From: JALEFZ01 sp038527485
GTDB lineage: Bacteria; Bacteroidota; Bacteroidia; J057
Assembly: GCA_038527485.1 (NCBI GenBank)
Contig: JBCBFT010000002.1
Span: 62,001 to 126,000 of the forward strand
Length of the DNA: 64,000 nucleotides
Direction of reading: 5' to 3'
Part shown: positions 16,130 through 24,969 of the stretch, piece by piece
Layout of the letters: every line of letters starts with the position of its first letter
Numbering within the stretch: position 1 is the stretch's first letter
Position numbers and translations under genes: made by a program
The notes under the pieces: model-generated
Told to the model about the DNA's origin: nothing
Databases searched by the model: none
Seen by the model: the letters and a program-made list of their open reading frames with translations, nothing else

Positions 16130-17581
16130 ATGTCGAAACTTCTTCGCCACCTCTCCTCGCTCTCAGAAAAAGAATCCCGTCGCTTTCAAAAGTTTGTCCA
16201 ATCTCCCTATTTCAATCAGGAGCAGAAGCTTGTCCAGCTTCTTCAACTCTTGGATCCCATACCCGAAACCCTTGACCGGGAGGTGCTCCACCAAGCCATC
16301 TATCCAGAACTTTCCTTCGACTATCCCAGGATCACCAACCTCTTATCTGATCTCAGCCAGTTGGTAGAGCAATTTCTTGTTGTAGAGTATCAGCAAGTCC
16401 CATCTCACCAACGTGCGCGTACGCAGCTTGCCAGCTTTCGGACCCACAGCAATCATCATGATTGGAAGCTTATCCACCAAAAACAAGTCAAAGAATTGCA
16501 TAGCAAAAGCTTCTGGTCAGAAGCAGACTTGTTTCATAGATATGCACTAGAAGAAGAAGTATATGTTAGTCTATTGGAGCAGGACCAGCGGGTAAATCAC
16601 CAGCAGCTAGAGCAAAAAATAGAAGCGATGGATACCTACTATGTAGCGGTCATGCTCAAAAATGTCTGCCAGTGGCTCAATCATCAAAATGTCCTCAAAG
16701 AAAAAGAAGAGAATCTTCGTTATCGTCGTTTCATCGAATTTCTCACCTCAGGTATTGAGCTGTACCTGATCCATCCGCTGATCCACTGTTATTACCAGAT
16801 CTACTTGACATTGACACAAGCAGACACTCCGCAGCATTACTATACGTTGTTTCAACTCTTGAACATGCACCACAAAGAGATTCCTCATGACGAACTCAAA
16901 CCTATGTACCAGTATGCCCAGAACTACTGTGTCAAGCGCGTCAATCAGGGAGATTCCAGCTTTTTGTCTGAGTTGCTGAAAGTATACGAGCGCATGCTTG
17001 AGCAAGGGTTACTATTTCACCAAGGTCAGATCAGTGCCTCTATCGTGAAAAATATTGTGACGCTAGGGGTGAGGCTGAAACGCTACGAGTGGACGCTAGT
17101 ATTCTTGAAAAAATATAAAAATCATCTTCCAGAGGATCAAAAAGAAGCCGTCACCAATTATAACTTGGCATACATTCACTACCACCAAGGAGAGGCAGAA
17201 AAAGCACTTCAACACCTCAGATTCTTTCATTTTCAAGATATATTCTACCTGTTAGGCAGCAAATTGCTACTCATGAAGATCTATGTAGATATACATGACT
17301 ATGAAAGTCTGGATGCACACTTACATGCATTTGAGGGATTGCTGCGAAGGGACAAACGCATCTCTTCTTACCAACGGAAAAATTACTTGGCGACCATTCG
17401 GATGGTCAAACGATTGACCAATCTCAGGACAAAAGCCATTACCTTGAGTCCCAAAGCATTTCAGGAACACTGTCAGCGATATGCCAAGCAATTACAGGAA
17501 CAAAAAAGCTTGCTCAGCTTAGCATGGCTTCGATCCAAGCTTGACGAAATAAGATCTGAAGCGATTCTTAATATCCGATGA
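16130..17581 (+). CDS. All-helical TPR-like protein of unknown function
   Basis: The 483-aa soluble protein has no signal peptide or membrane segment. It is made of helical hairpins of TPR type, for example NYNLAYIHYHQGEAEKALQH (about 344-363). It opens with LSSLSEKESRRFQKFVQSPY, which I recall as the common start of an uncharacterised family in Saprospiria-like genomes. No catalytic motif is visible, so it probably acts as a scaffold. It is convergent with the next gene and their ends overlap by 14 bp. Confidence 0.8.
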   Translation: MSKLLRHLSSLSEKESRRFQKFVQSPYFNQEQKLVQLLQLLDPIPETLDREVLHQAIYPELSFDYPRITNLLSDLSQLVEQFLVVEYQQVPSHQRARTQLASFRTHSNHHDWKLIHQKQVKELHSKSFWSEADLFHRYALEEEVYVSLLEQDQRVNHQQLEQKIEAMDTYYVAVMLKNVCQWLNHQNVLKEKEENLRYRRFIEFLTSGIELYLIHPLIHCYYQIYLTLTQADTPQHYYTLFQLLNMHHKEIPHDELKPMYQYAQNYCVKRVNQGDSSFLSELLKVYERMLEQGLLFHQGQISASIVKNIVTLGVRLKRYEWTLVFLKKYKNHLPEDQKEAVTNYNLAYIHYHQGEAEKALQHLRFFHFQDIFYLLGSKLLLMKIYVDIHDYESLDAHLHAFEGLLRRDKRISSYQRKNYLATIRMVKRLTNLRTKAITLSPKAFQEHCQRYAKQLQEQKSLLSLAWLRSKLDEIRSEAILNIR

Positions 17582-18296
17582 AGTCTTCTCGAATGGCACC
17601 GTACTGGATAAGGTCTTCGTACTCCGCGACAATCTTCTTGATGTAGCGTTTTTTATCGAAGATCAACTTGGCAAAGTATATACCTGAAGAACGTCCACCA
17701 TAGATATAGACGTACAAATAGTCCTCTGATAAGGAAGGATAGGCACCCACGGGCTGCTGAAAGAAACCTGCATTACATAGATTGGGGTCATATAAATCTT
17801 CATATGCCTCTCGCGGGATTTTGAGGGAGCGCCTCCCAACCTTGATGTGCATAGAATCTACCTGAGAAATCGGCTTACGATCTACAGCACCAAAGACACG
17901 TCTGCCGTCTATGGCTTTGATCAGACTATCTTCGCCTGGAAAGTACATGAAGTGATGGGCTGCCGAATCAAAAGCCGTCGTAAATACCTCGATCGAAGCA
18001 ATGCGTCCTCCCTTGAGGGTATCGTGTATCTCGACTGACTGCTTGGAGCAGAAGCTGACGCAAAGGGACTGAAGCAAGTCTCGGTTAGATACAAACATCA
18101 CATCCTGCGGCTCCTCTAACAAGAATTGGATCACATACTCCAAAAAAGCGCTGTCACTCGCTGCCCCCATAGGACCTTGAGGCTCATAAGAAGCATTGCG
18201 GATAGATTGTAAGTGTACTTGAGGCTCCTTTTGTCCCCATACCATCCCTACAAGGAAGAGAAAAAAACAGAATATTACCCCTTTTCTCGCAGTCAT
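17568..18296 (-). CDS. Exported protein of unknown function
   Basis: The 242-aa protein carries a signal peptide (about 1-21, ending MVWGQ) and no other membrane segment. Three cysteines (LLQSLCVSFCSKQ, LCNAGFF) could make disulfides. The C-terminal half has an alternating pattern, YLYVYIYGGRSSGIYFAKLIF, typical of a beta-rich fold. No family was recognised. The gene is monocistronic, with a strong hairpin between its upstream region and the end of the GH3/beta-lactamase gene. Confidence 0.8.
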   Translation of the reverse strand: MTARKGVIFCFFLFLVGMVWGQKEPQVHLQSIRNASYEPQGPMGAASDSAFLEYVIQFLLEEPQDVMFVSNRDLLQSLCVSFCSKQSVEIHDTLKGGRIASIEVFTTAFDSAAHHFMYFPGEDSLIKAIDGRRVFGAVDRKPISQVDSMHIKVGRRSLKIPREAYEDLYDPNLCNAGFFQQPVGAYPSLSEDYLYVYIYGGRSSGIYFAKLIFDKKRYIKKIVAEYEDLIQYGAIREDFIGY

Positions 18297-18395
18297 AAGT
18301 AGCAGCTTTTAGCGAAAAATACAGATTTTTCACAAGAGGAAAAGCGGAAATAGAGATTATTCTGGAAGATCTATAGAAACTAAATAAGCTGTCAT

Positions 18396-18416
18396 GACCA
18401 CGCCGTGGCGGTGGTC
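18396..18416 (-). terminator. GC-rich hairpin abutting the stop of the GH3/beta-lactamase gene
   Basis: GACCAC (18396-18401) pairs with GTGGTC (18411-18416), and the stem continues inward with GCC/GGC plus a one-base bulge. It touches the stop codon at 18417. No T run follows on either strand, so it may act as an mRNA 3'-end stabiliser instead of a classical terminator. Confidence 0.5.
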
Positions 18417-21400
18417 CTACGGAGTCTGCGGGTCCATGGCTTGGTAAATGGCGTCATGAATACGCTCTCTGATTCTGTATTTGTAGAAAGCACTGCCACG
18501 GCCCCCTCTTGGTGTACCCTGGACACGGTTGGAAAGAAAGATATAGGTAAGGTTGGTTTCAGGATCTACCCAAATACATGTTCCTGTGAAGCCTGTATGC
18601 CCATATGTTCCAGGATTGGCGAGCGAACCTGCACGTGCCTCTCCTCTGCCACGCACTACCTCGAATCCCAGCCCACGTGTCCCTATATGAGGTCGGGTAA
18701 ACAGTCGAACCACATTTGACTTCAGGTAGCGCGCGCCACCATACATACCTTGATGCTGGATCATCGTCATCAAATGCGCCAAATCTCCTGCATTGGTAAA
18801 AACCCCTGCATTGCCTGCGACGCCTCCAAGGAGGGCAGCATGCTCGTCATGCACATGCCCACGAAGCAACTGCATGCGCCAGCGACTGTCATAAGCCGTA
18901 GGGATCAAACGATCCTTGTAAAGCGTCCTTCTCGGCCGAAAACGTAGATGTTGCAGGCCCAATGGTTCATAAAACTCCCTGCGTAAAAAAGAATCCATTG
19001 AGATCTGATTCAGGGAATCAATGGCCATTTGAAGCAAGATCATGTTTGCATCACTGTAGTTGTATACAGGATCCGCAGCAACAGGCATCGCAAGCATCCC
19101 CTGCCAGAGAGAATCGAGATAATCTTTACGTAAATAAAAATTCTGCGCTACCTGCACATTGTGTAAGTCATCAGGACGCGGCTTGAAGTACTTGTCGAAT
19201 CGACCTATATTATCTTTGCGATAGCGCAGATAGGGCAAGATGGGCAAGGCTGCCGACAGCCCCGAATGATGCGTCAGCAGATCCTTGAGTCGTACATTGT
19301 GCCAGGAAGCTCGACGCTTCGTCCTTCCTCCTCTGTATGTCTGAATCAGCATAAGAGAATCCTCTCCAATGGCCACCGTATCCATAGGAGGTCTTCGACC
19401 ATCGCGAGAAGAAACCATGACGATGGGAACATCCGCTGCCGAGTCAGGAGCAGCCGATCTAGGTGTGATCTCTGCACGAGTAACCCAAAGCGTATCCCTG
19501 CGCACGATAGAGTCTATCTGCACATAGGTATTTTGAAAAAACTTCCCTACAGGGTCCTGAATAGACATCTCTCCTCTATCGACCATCTTCATCATGGCGA
19601 GGGAGGTCGCCGTGATTTTGGTCAAAGATGCGATGTCATATAGATCCGTTTGGCGCACGCGGCGTCTCCGATCATAGGTATGGTGCCCATAAGCTTTGTT
19701 CCAAATAATCTCATCGTCCTTCACAACTAGCACCTGACAGCCTGGCATAGCAAAATGTCGAATCCCTTCGGCTACAATATCATCTATTTTACGAAGCGCC
19801 TCACTGTCCATCCCTACTTTCTCTGGATAGCTATAACCCAGACGTACTTTCTCCCTTATCTCTCCATCACGATGGGCAAGTGTCTCATCTAGTGTCGCAG
19901 GCAACGTCCCTGTAAGCGGAATCCCACCAAAAAGTCCCTGTGCCAGCAGTTGTTGACTCCGCTTCCCTGTGTAGTACACCTGCATGAGTCCCTTATATTG
20001 CTTCCAATAGGCCAGATGATCCCAAGGCCCCAGATTGATGATGAGCACTTTTTCTACCTCAGCCAGTTTTTCTAGTGAGGCAAAAAACGTACGATGCAAA
20101 CTGGTGTCTAACTCAGGTAGATTGAATGCCACTAGGATAGGGTCGTACCGACGATAGCTTCGAAGATTGAGTTTCGGTAATTCTCCTTTCCTGTTAAGTT
20201 TTATATGTGTGTGAGAAACAGGTCCATATTGGCGCATTTGAAAGAGGAGATCAGGCATCTCTTCTCCTACTGTCATCAAGTGTGTAGCTGCACGACCCAA
20301 GTCGCGTAGAGGGATCAGTTTCTGCTCATCTTTGGCTAATACAATACTCTCGCTCAGTATCTTCTCTTCGACTTCCCTTGAGTCTAGATCCTGTACCCAG
20401 TAAGTAGTGGAATCCTTCGTTTCTTCATTTCCTACCTCGCTCCAAGCCTGGGCCATCATGGTACGCTTCACTCGCTCATCAAGGTCTGTGAGATCCCACT
20501 TCCCCTGTTGACACATCTGTTGCAGGCCTCGGATGACACTAGGCACCTGATTGGTTGAAGTCATCCACACATCTGCCCCCGAAAGGATAAAATCTTCCAA
20601 CCAGTCATCTGTCTGTGTCAGAGAATCTGGAAAATCCAGTATGACCAGACCTTCAAACTTCAATTGACGCTTGAGGTAAGGATGCAAGTACTCCGCGCGG
20701 TGAAGCACGGGTCGATTCGTACGCAGATCTGTAGCAGGAAGAATAAGTGTACTTAGCCCCATCTTCACAGATCGTCGCAACGGAAGCAGGCAGTTCTCTC
20801 TATAAAGGGAATCTTGCTTATGTGGATGATAAATATCTTGCGAATGAAGGGCAAACAAGTGGGAATGCGCCTGGATTTCCTCTGTCAATTGGGCATAATT
20901 TTCAGAAAACAAGCGATAATTTGATCTTGTCAGCCAACCCGTAGGAACCTCCTGTACCCAGAAGTGCGCACCTAATGAAGAAAATGCTGTTACTCCATTT
21001 TCCACTATAGAATGTAGTACATTTTCTTGCTCCACATGTCCCAAAGCAATTCCCTGAGGTAGCGGCCAGATACTGGATGGCGTAGGGGTAGGTTGAAACC
21101 CGATGAGAGGAGATGCTGGATGTTGGCTACGTAGGTACTGAATGGTGCGACGTGCACTATCCACGCTAAAGTCTTGGAGCAAGTAACCCCCTAGACTGTA
21201 GTTTTCTGTTACTTCCCGAAATATTTCATTGTCTAAATCTTCGGGTTCTACGCGTACCACGAGCAACCGACTCAGCTTTTCAACGAGACTCATTTTCCCT
21301 AAAGCAGAATCCACGCGCGCTGCATCAGCCCTTAAAAAAGAGACAGGTTGCCATCGCTCCTCTTTTTCAGGAGCATCAGGGATCTGAATGATGACGATGA

Positions 21401-21449
21401 GTCCCATGAGTAGTACGAAAGCGAAGACCATTTGCAGTCTGATGCGCAT
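18417..21449 (-). CDS. Fused GH3-like / serine beta-lactamase-type hydrolase
   Basis: The 1010-aa protein starts with a membrane anchor or signal (about 4-22, LQMVFAFVLLMGLIVII). Residues about 40-520 follow the GH3 N-acetylglucosaminidase (NagZ) layout (MSLVEKLSRLLVV, FEGLVILDFPDSL, the C-terminal GH3 sheet). The KHFPGHG..DSH signature is not visible, so the glycosidase half may be inactive. Residues about 560-1005 form a penicillin-binding/beta-lactamase (class C, S12) domain with SLTK (Ser about 606), YSDAN in place of YxN, and HTG (about 949). This fusion type is common in Bacteroidota and probably acts on peptidoglycan or muropeptides in the periplasm. It is a single gene without clear operon partners. 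Confidence 0.88.
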   Translation of the reverse strand: MRIRLQMVFAFVLLMGLIVIIQIPDAPEKEERWQPVSFLRADAARVDSALGKMSLVEKLSRLLVVRVEPEDLDNEIFREVTENYSLGGYLLQDFSVDSARRTIQYLRSQHPASPLIGFQPTPTPSSIWPLPQGIALGHVEQENVLHSIVENGVTAFSSLGAHFWVQEVPTGWLTRSNYRLFSENYAQLTEEIQAHSHLFALHSQDIYHPHKQDSLYRENCLLPLRRSVKMGLSTLILPATDLRTNRPVLHRAEYLHPYLKRQLKFEGLVILDFPDSLTQTDDWLEDFILSGADVWMTSTNQVPSVIRGLQQMCQQGKWDLTDLDERVKRTMMAQAWSEVGNEETKDSTTYWVQDLDSREVEEKILSESIVLAKDEQKLIPLRDLGRAATHLMTVGEEMPDLLFQMRQYGPVSHTHIKLNRKGELPKLNLRSYRRYDPILVAFNLPELDTSLHRTFFASLEKLAEVEKVLIINLGPWDHLAYWKQYKGLMQVYYTGKRSQQLLAQGLFGGIPLTGTLPATLDETLAHRDGEIREKVRLGYSYPEKVGMDSEALRKIDDIVAEGIRHFAMPGCQVLVVKDDEIIWNKAYGHHTYDRRRRVRQTDLYDIASLTKITATSLAMMKMVDRGEMSIQDPVGKFFQNTYVQIDSIVRRDTLWVTRAEITPRSAAPDSAADVPIVMVSSRDGRRPPMDTVAIGEDSLMLIQTYRGGRTKRRASWHNVRLKDLLTHHSGLSAALPILPYLRYRKDNIGRFDKYFKPRPDDLHNVQVAQNFYLRKDYLDSLWQGMLAMPVAADPVYNYSDANMILLQMAIDSLNQISMDSFLRREFYEPLGLQHLRFRPRRTLYKDRLIPTAYDSRWRMQLLRGHVHDEHAALLGGVAGNAGVFTNAGDLAHLMTMIQHQGMYGGARYLKSNVVRLFTRPHIGTRGLGFEVVRGRGEARAGSLANPGTYGHTGFTGTCIWVDPETNLTYIFLSNRVQGTPRGGRGSAFYKYRIRERIHDAIYQAMDPQTP

Positions 21450-21912
21450 ATGATGGTTGGTATGAAGACCTATCCAAACAAAAATGGGGCATCTCCATCA
21501 TGAATGTTGGGATCCCTAACACCTAATATGAGTCGAAGCTACCGCAATCGACTGCTCATAGGCTATGACACAATGAAACTCGAAAACTTATTTCCAGATC
21601 TTAAGTATTCTTCCGCTCTCTAGCTTCCGCCACATAACTTACTACATTTATCAAGATATATGGAGTATGCTATAATTTCCGACACACAAGATCCTGCACA
21701 CACAATTCGGTATATGAAAATTTGAAAAAAATATGCAAGGATTCAGATTGATTTTGGAAGAAATCTCACTACCATTTACGCATATTAAACGGGATATGTT
21801 GCTAAATACATATGAAAAAAAACGTACTTTTTTGAAAAAATAAATCCCTCATTCTCTGTAATAGCCTTCATTTTTAGTCAAAATAGGACTTCTCTTGATG
21901 CGTAAAAAAGAA
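21450..21912. other. Intergenic region upstream of the GH3/beta-lactamase gene
   Basis: About 460 bp of AT-rich sequence separates the GH3 gene start from the parE terminator. A 31-codon plus-strand frame at 21528-21623 has no supporting signal. No exact TAnnTTTG element faces the GH3 gene. Nothing else is recognisable. Confidence 0.5.
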
Positions 21913-21947
21913 AAATCTTCGACGAAACTTTCCCTCATCGAAGATTT
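21913..21947 (-). terminator. Intrinsic terminator of parE
   Basis: AAATCTTCGA (21913-21922) pairs with TCGAAGATTT (21938-21947). On the minus strand the stem is followed by TTCTTTTTT. It lies about 145 bp past the parE stop. Confidence 0.85.
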
Positions 21948-22090
21948 GGTTCTTACTTTTTAATCTAGAGGAATCAAATATCTAACGTGGTAGAAGCTCT
22001 ATCTCCTCAATTATTTCTTTTCACATATCCAGTTGTCAAAAAAATGACAAAAAACACCAGATTCGTGTCTCGAAAAGGTGTATATGTGTA

Positions 22091-23950
22091 CTAAGCGGCT
22101 TCTACTAGATCTTTCTCTACGCGCAAGTTATTGATGATAAACTCCTGACGATCGGGTGTATTCTTGCCCATATAGTAGGTTAGGAGCTTCTTCAATTCTG
22201 TATCCTTCTGAAGCATCACAGGACGTAAGCGGATATCTTCCCCAATAAATTGCTCAAATTCATCGGGTGAAATCTCCCCAAGTCCCTTAAATCGGGTAAT
22301 TTCGGGCTTCCCTCTCAGCTCATTTATGGCGGATTGCTTCTCTTCCTCTGAATAGCAGTAAATCGTTTTCTGCTTATTTCTCACGCGGAAAAGCGGAGTA
22401 TCCAATATGAAAAGGTGACCGCCACGCACCAGATCAGGGAAGAACTGTAGGAAGAACGTCAGCAGCAGCAGTCGGATATGCATACCATCTACGTCTGCAT
22501 CTGTGGCAATGACAACATTGTTGTAGCGCAGGCCATCAATCCCATCTTCTATGTGTAGGGCATGCTGCAAGAGATTGAACTCTTCGTTTTCATACACGAC
22601 TTTCTTCGTCAGACCGAAGCAGTTCAAAGGCTTCCCACGCAGTGAAAATACGGCTTGGGTTTCTACATTTCGTGCTTTGGTGATAGAACCACTGGCCGAG
22701 TCACCCTCCGTGATGAACAGGGTAGTTGCCAGCTTCTTTTCTTCTTTGCCGCGCTTGTCAGACATGTGGACACGACAGTCACGAAGCTTTTTATTATGCA
22801 GATTCGCTTTCTTGGCGCGCTTATTGGCGAGCTTCTTGATCCCTGCGATTTCCTTCCGTTCCTTCTCCGACTGCTCGATGCGCTTTTTCATCGCGTCTGC
22901 TACTTGCGGATGCTTGTGCAGGTAATCGTCCAGCTCCTTACCGATGAAATCATTGACGAAGGTGCGAACGGTAGGTCCCTTCGGACCGATATTTTGCGAG
23001 CCTAGGCGGGTCTTAGTCTGGGACTCGAAAATCGGCTCTTGCACACGGACGGCAACTGCTGAGATGATCGAAGCACGAATATCCGTCGTATCATAGGTTT
23101 TGTTAAAGTGCTTACGGATGGTGTTGACGATGGCCTCGCGAAAAGCCTGGAGGTGGGTCCCCCCTTGAGAAGTATATTGCCCATTGACAAAGGAGTAATA
23201 CTCTTCTCCATAGTTATTGCCATGTGTCATCGCCACCTCTATGTCGTGTCCCTTCATGTGAATGATGGGATAACGCATATTCTCCTCATCGGCCTTCTCA
23301 CTGAGGAGATCTAGCAGTCCATTCTTCGAATAGTAGCGTTCACCATTGAAATAAATAGATAGACCTGCATTCAGATAGGTATAATTCCTGACCTGATTGA
23401 CAATGTAGTCTGCAATGAATCGAAAGTTTTTAAAAATACCGGGATCAGGACGAAAGACGGTAGTGGTTCCATTGGGCGCATCCGTTTTTTTGACTCTATG
23501 ATCCTTGGTGATATTTCCCTGCTCAAACTCTGCTACCTTCATTTTCCCCTCTCGCACAGACTCTACTCGAAAATAGGTCGAAAGCGCATTTACGGCTTTG
23601 GTACCCACACCATTTAGTCCCACTGCTTTGGTAAAAGCCTCAGAATCGTATTTTCCTCCTGTATTGATTTTAGATACACAGTCAATCACCTTTCCCAATG
23701 GAATACCTCGACCATAATCCCGTACACGCACCTCTCCATCTTTTACATCGATCTCAATCTTTTTTCCATTGCCCATCATATGCTCATCGATGGAGTTGTC
23801 AATGATCTCCTTGATAAGAATGTAGATCCCATCGTCTTGGGAAGAACCATCTCCTAGCTTCCCAATGTACATCCCTGGACGAAGACGAATGTGTTCTTTC
23901 CAATCCAGTGACTTGATACTATCTTCATTATAAATAGGTGCGCCTGCCAT
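22091..23950 (-). CDS. parE: DNA topoisomerase IV subunit B
   Basis: The 619-aa protein is the ATPase/TOPRIM subunit of a type IIA topoisomerase. The GHKL ATPase domain (about 1-220) has EIIDNSIDEHMMG with the catalytic Glu/Asn region, RDYGRGIPLG and GLNGVGTKAVNAL. The transducer follows. The TOPRIM part has FITEGDSASGSITKAR (about 411) and the metal-binding DADVDGMHIRLLLLTFF (about 480). The QTKTRLG segment carries the conserved Lys. Topoisomerase IV decatenates daughter chromosomes using ATP. Length and the DNSIDE form favour ParE over GyrB. parC is usually next door in this phylum but is absent on both sides here. The gene has its own terminator. Confidence 0.93.
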   Translation of the reverse strand: MAGAPIYNEDSIKSLDWKEHIRLRPGMYIGKLGDGSSQDDGIYILIKEIIDNSIDEHMMGNGKKIEIDVKDGEVRVRDYGRGIPLGKVIDCVSKINTGGKYDSEAFTKAVGLNGVGTKAVNALSTYFRVESVREGKMKVAEFEQGNITKDHRVKKTDAPNGTTTVFRPDPGIFKNFRFIADYIVNQVRNYTYLNAGLSIYFNGERYYSKNGLLDLLSEKADEENMRYPIIHMKGHDIEVAMTHGNNYGEEYYSFVNGQYTSQGGTHLQAFREAIVNTIRKHFNKTYDTTDIRASIISAVAVRVQEPIFESQTKTRLGSQNIGPKGPTVRTFVNDFIGKELDDYLHKHPQVADAMKKRIEQSEKERKEIAGIKKLANKRAKKANLHNKKLRDCRVHMSDKRGKEEKKLATTLFITEGDSASGSITKARNVETQAVFSLRGKPLNCFGLTKKVVYENEEFNLLQHALHIEDGIDGLRYNNVVIATDADVDGMHIRLLLLTFFLQFFPDLVRGGHLFILDTPLFRVRNKQKTIYCYSEEEKQSAINELRGKPEITRFKGLGEISPDEFEQFIGEDIRLRPVMLQKDTELKKLLTYYMGKNTPDRQEFIINNLRVEKDLVEAA

Positions 23951-24380
23951 ATATGATTTGATCTATTGAATGCTAGAAGAATAAAAATCAGCGTTTTTTG
24001 CAGGTATGTCCCCCTATTCTTTTTGAATTTGATGAAATAGTCTAGCTCATCAAGGACAAAGCCAACTCAAAAACTGCGGACTGCAAAATCTGATTTTATT
24101 AGTATGATAGAACTTAAATCAAGTTCAGATTACTGCAGAATAAAATTATGCTAAAAATAAAAGCACAGCAAATTTATTACGCAGTTTTTGTGATAATTGT
24201 TAGTAATTGGGTATAATTTGTGGATAACCTTTTGGCGTATCAAAAAATGAAATTGTGCTTTCTCTATCCATTGTTCCAAAACTTATCGTGGAACTTATGC
24301 GTTTAAAAGGTTAAATTTGCCAAAGATCACCTTGAAAAGGGAATCAAACTTACATTCCTTTGATCTCAAAATATAGAATC
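23951..24380. other. Divergent intergenic region between parE and the HesB/IscA gene
   Basis: The 430-bp AT-rich gap contains two candidate plus-strand promoters, TTTTTG-21 bp-TATAATTTG at 24185-24220 and TAAATTTG at 24312-24319. No promoter for parE was recognised and no ORF of interest is seen. Confidence 0.5.
24312..24319 (+). promoter_or_regulatory. Candidate -7 element of the HesB/IscA gene
   Basis: TAAATTTG matches the Bacteroidota -7 consensus TAnnTTTG exactly and would start transcription about 55 bp before the ATG. No clear -33 TTG lies at the right distance. A second, weaker promoter candidate is TTTTTG (24185-24190) with TATAATTTG (24212-24220) at 21-bp spacing. Confidence 0.4.
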
Positions 24381-24719
24381 ATGACAGATGCAATGATCAA
24401 AGTTTCCGACGCTGCTTTTGACCACATCAGAGTACTCAGAGCGGAAGAAGGGTATGATGAAACCTATGGACTACGCGTGAGTGTAGATGGAGGTGGATGC
24501 AGTGGCCTCATGTACAAACTCGATTTTGATAATACCGAAAAGCCTGGTGATCAAGTCATCGAAGACAAGGGCATCAAAATCTTTGTGAGTATGAAAAGCC
24601 TGCTCTTCCTCGTAGGTACAGAGCTGGACTATACAGGTGGATTGCAGGGCAAGGGATTCCATTTCTCTAACCCTAACGCATCCCGTACGTGTGCTTGTGG
24701 AGAGAGTTTCTCCGTGTAA
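24381..24719 (+). CDS. HesB/IscA-type iron-sulfur cluster assembly protein
   Basis: This 112-aa cytoplasmic A-type carrier has the three conserved cysteines: GGGCSGLMYKL (Cys about 40) and the C-terminal TCACGESF pair. These bind Fe-S clusters or iron and pass them to apo-proteins. The sequence matches the IscA/SufA/ErpA group, but no isc or suf genes are near, so no symbol is given. The ATG at 24381 was chosen over a TTG at 24360 because IKVSDAAFDHI starts the domain directly after it. A terminator follows 150 bp downstream, so it is probably transcribed alone. Confidence 0.92.
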   Translation: MTDAMIKVSDAAFDHIRVLRAEEGYDETYGLRVSVDGGGCSGLMYKLDFDNTEKPGDQVIEDKGIKIFVSMKSLLFLVGTELDYTGGLQGKGFHFSNPNASRTCACGESFSV

Positions 24720-24871
24720 GCAGACACTATCTATTTAGCCACATCGAGATTGTTTTCAGTATATCCCTAACATCTCTGATGGGTATAGATTCCCAACACA
24801 GATTCTCAGGGCTCAAGCATATGGCAGATAAACGTCTCAGAATATGTGTGCAAAAAAGGTATCAAATAATT

Positions 24872-24901
24872 AGTCACTTCTGTAAAAGGAGTGGCTTTTT
24901 T
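24872..24901 (+). terminator. Intrinsic terminator after the HesB/IscA gene
   Basis: AGTCACTTC (24872-24880) pairs with GGAGTGGCT (24888-24896) using two G-T pairs, followed by TTTTTT. The 24720-24871 stretch before it holds nothing recognisable. Confidence 0.8.
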
Positions 24902-24969
24902 CATGTTTGAGTCCTTTTTTCGATATTCGCGTTTGTCTTACTACACTTACTACTAACTCCTTTGGCCAC

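Noticed and set aside
21528..21623. A 31-codon plus-strand frame in the gap before the GH3 fusion gene
   Set aside because: No promoter, RBS or recognisable sequence, and gaps of this size often contain such frames by chance.
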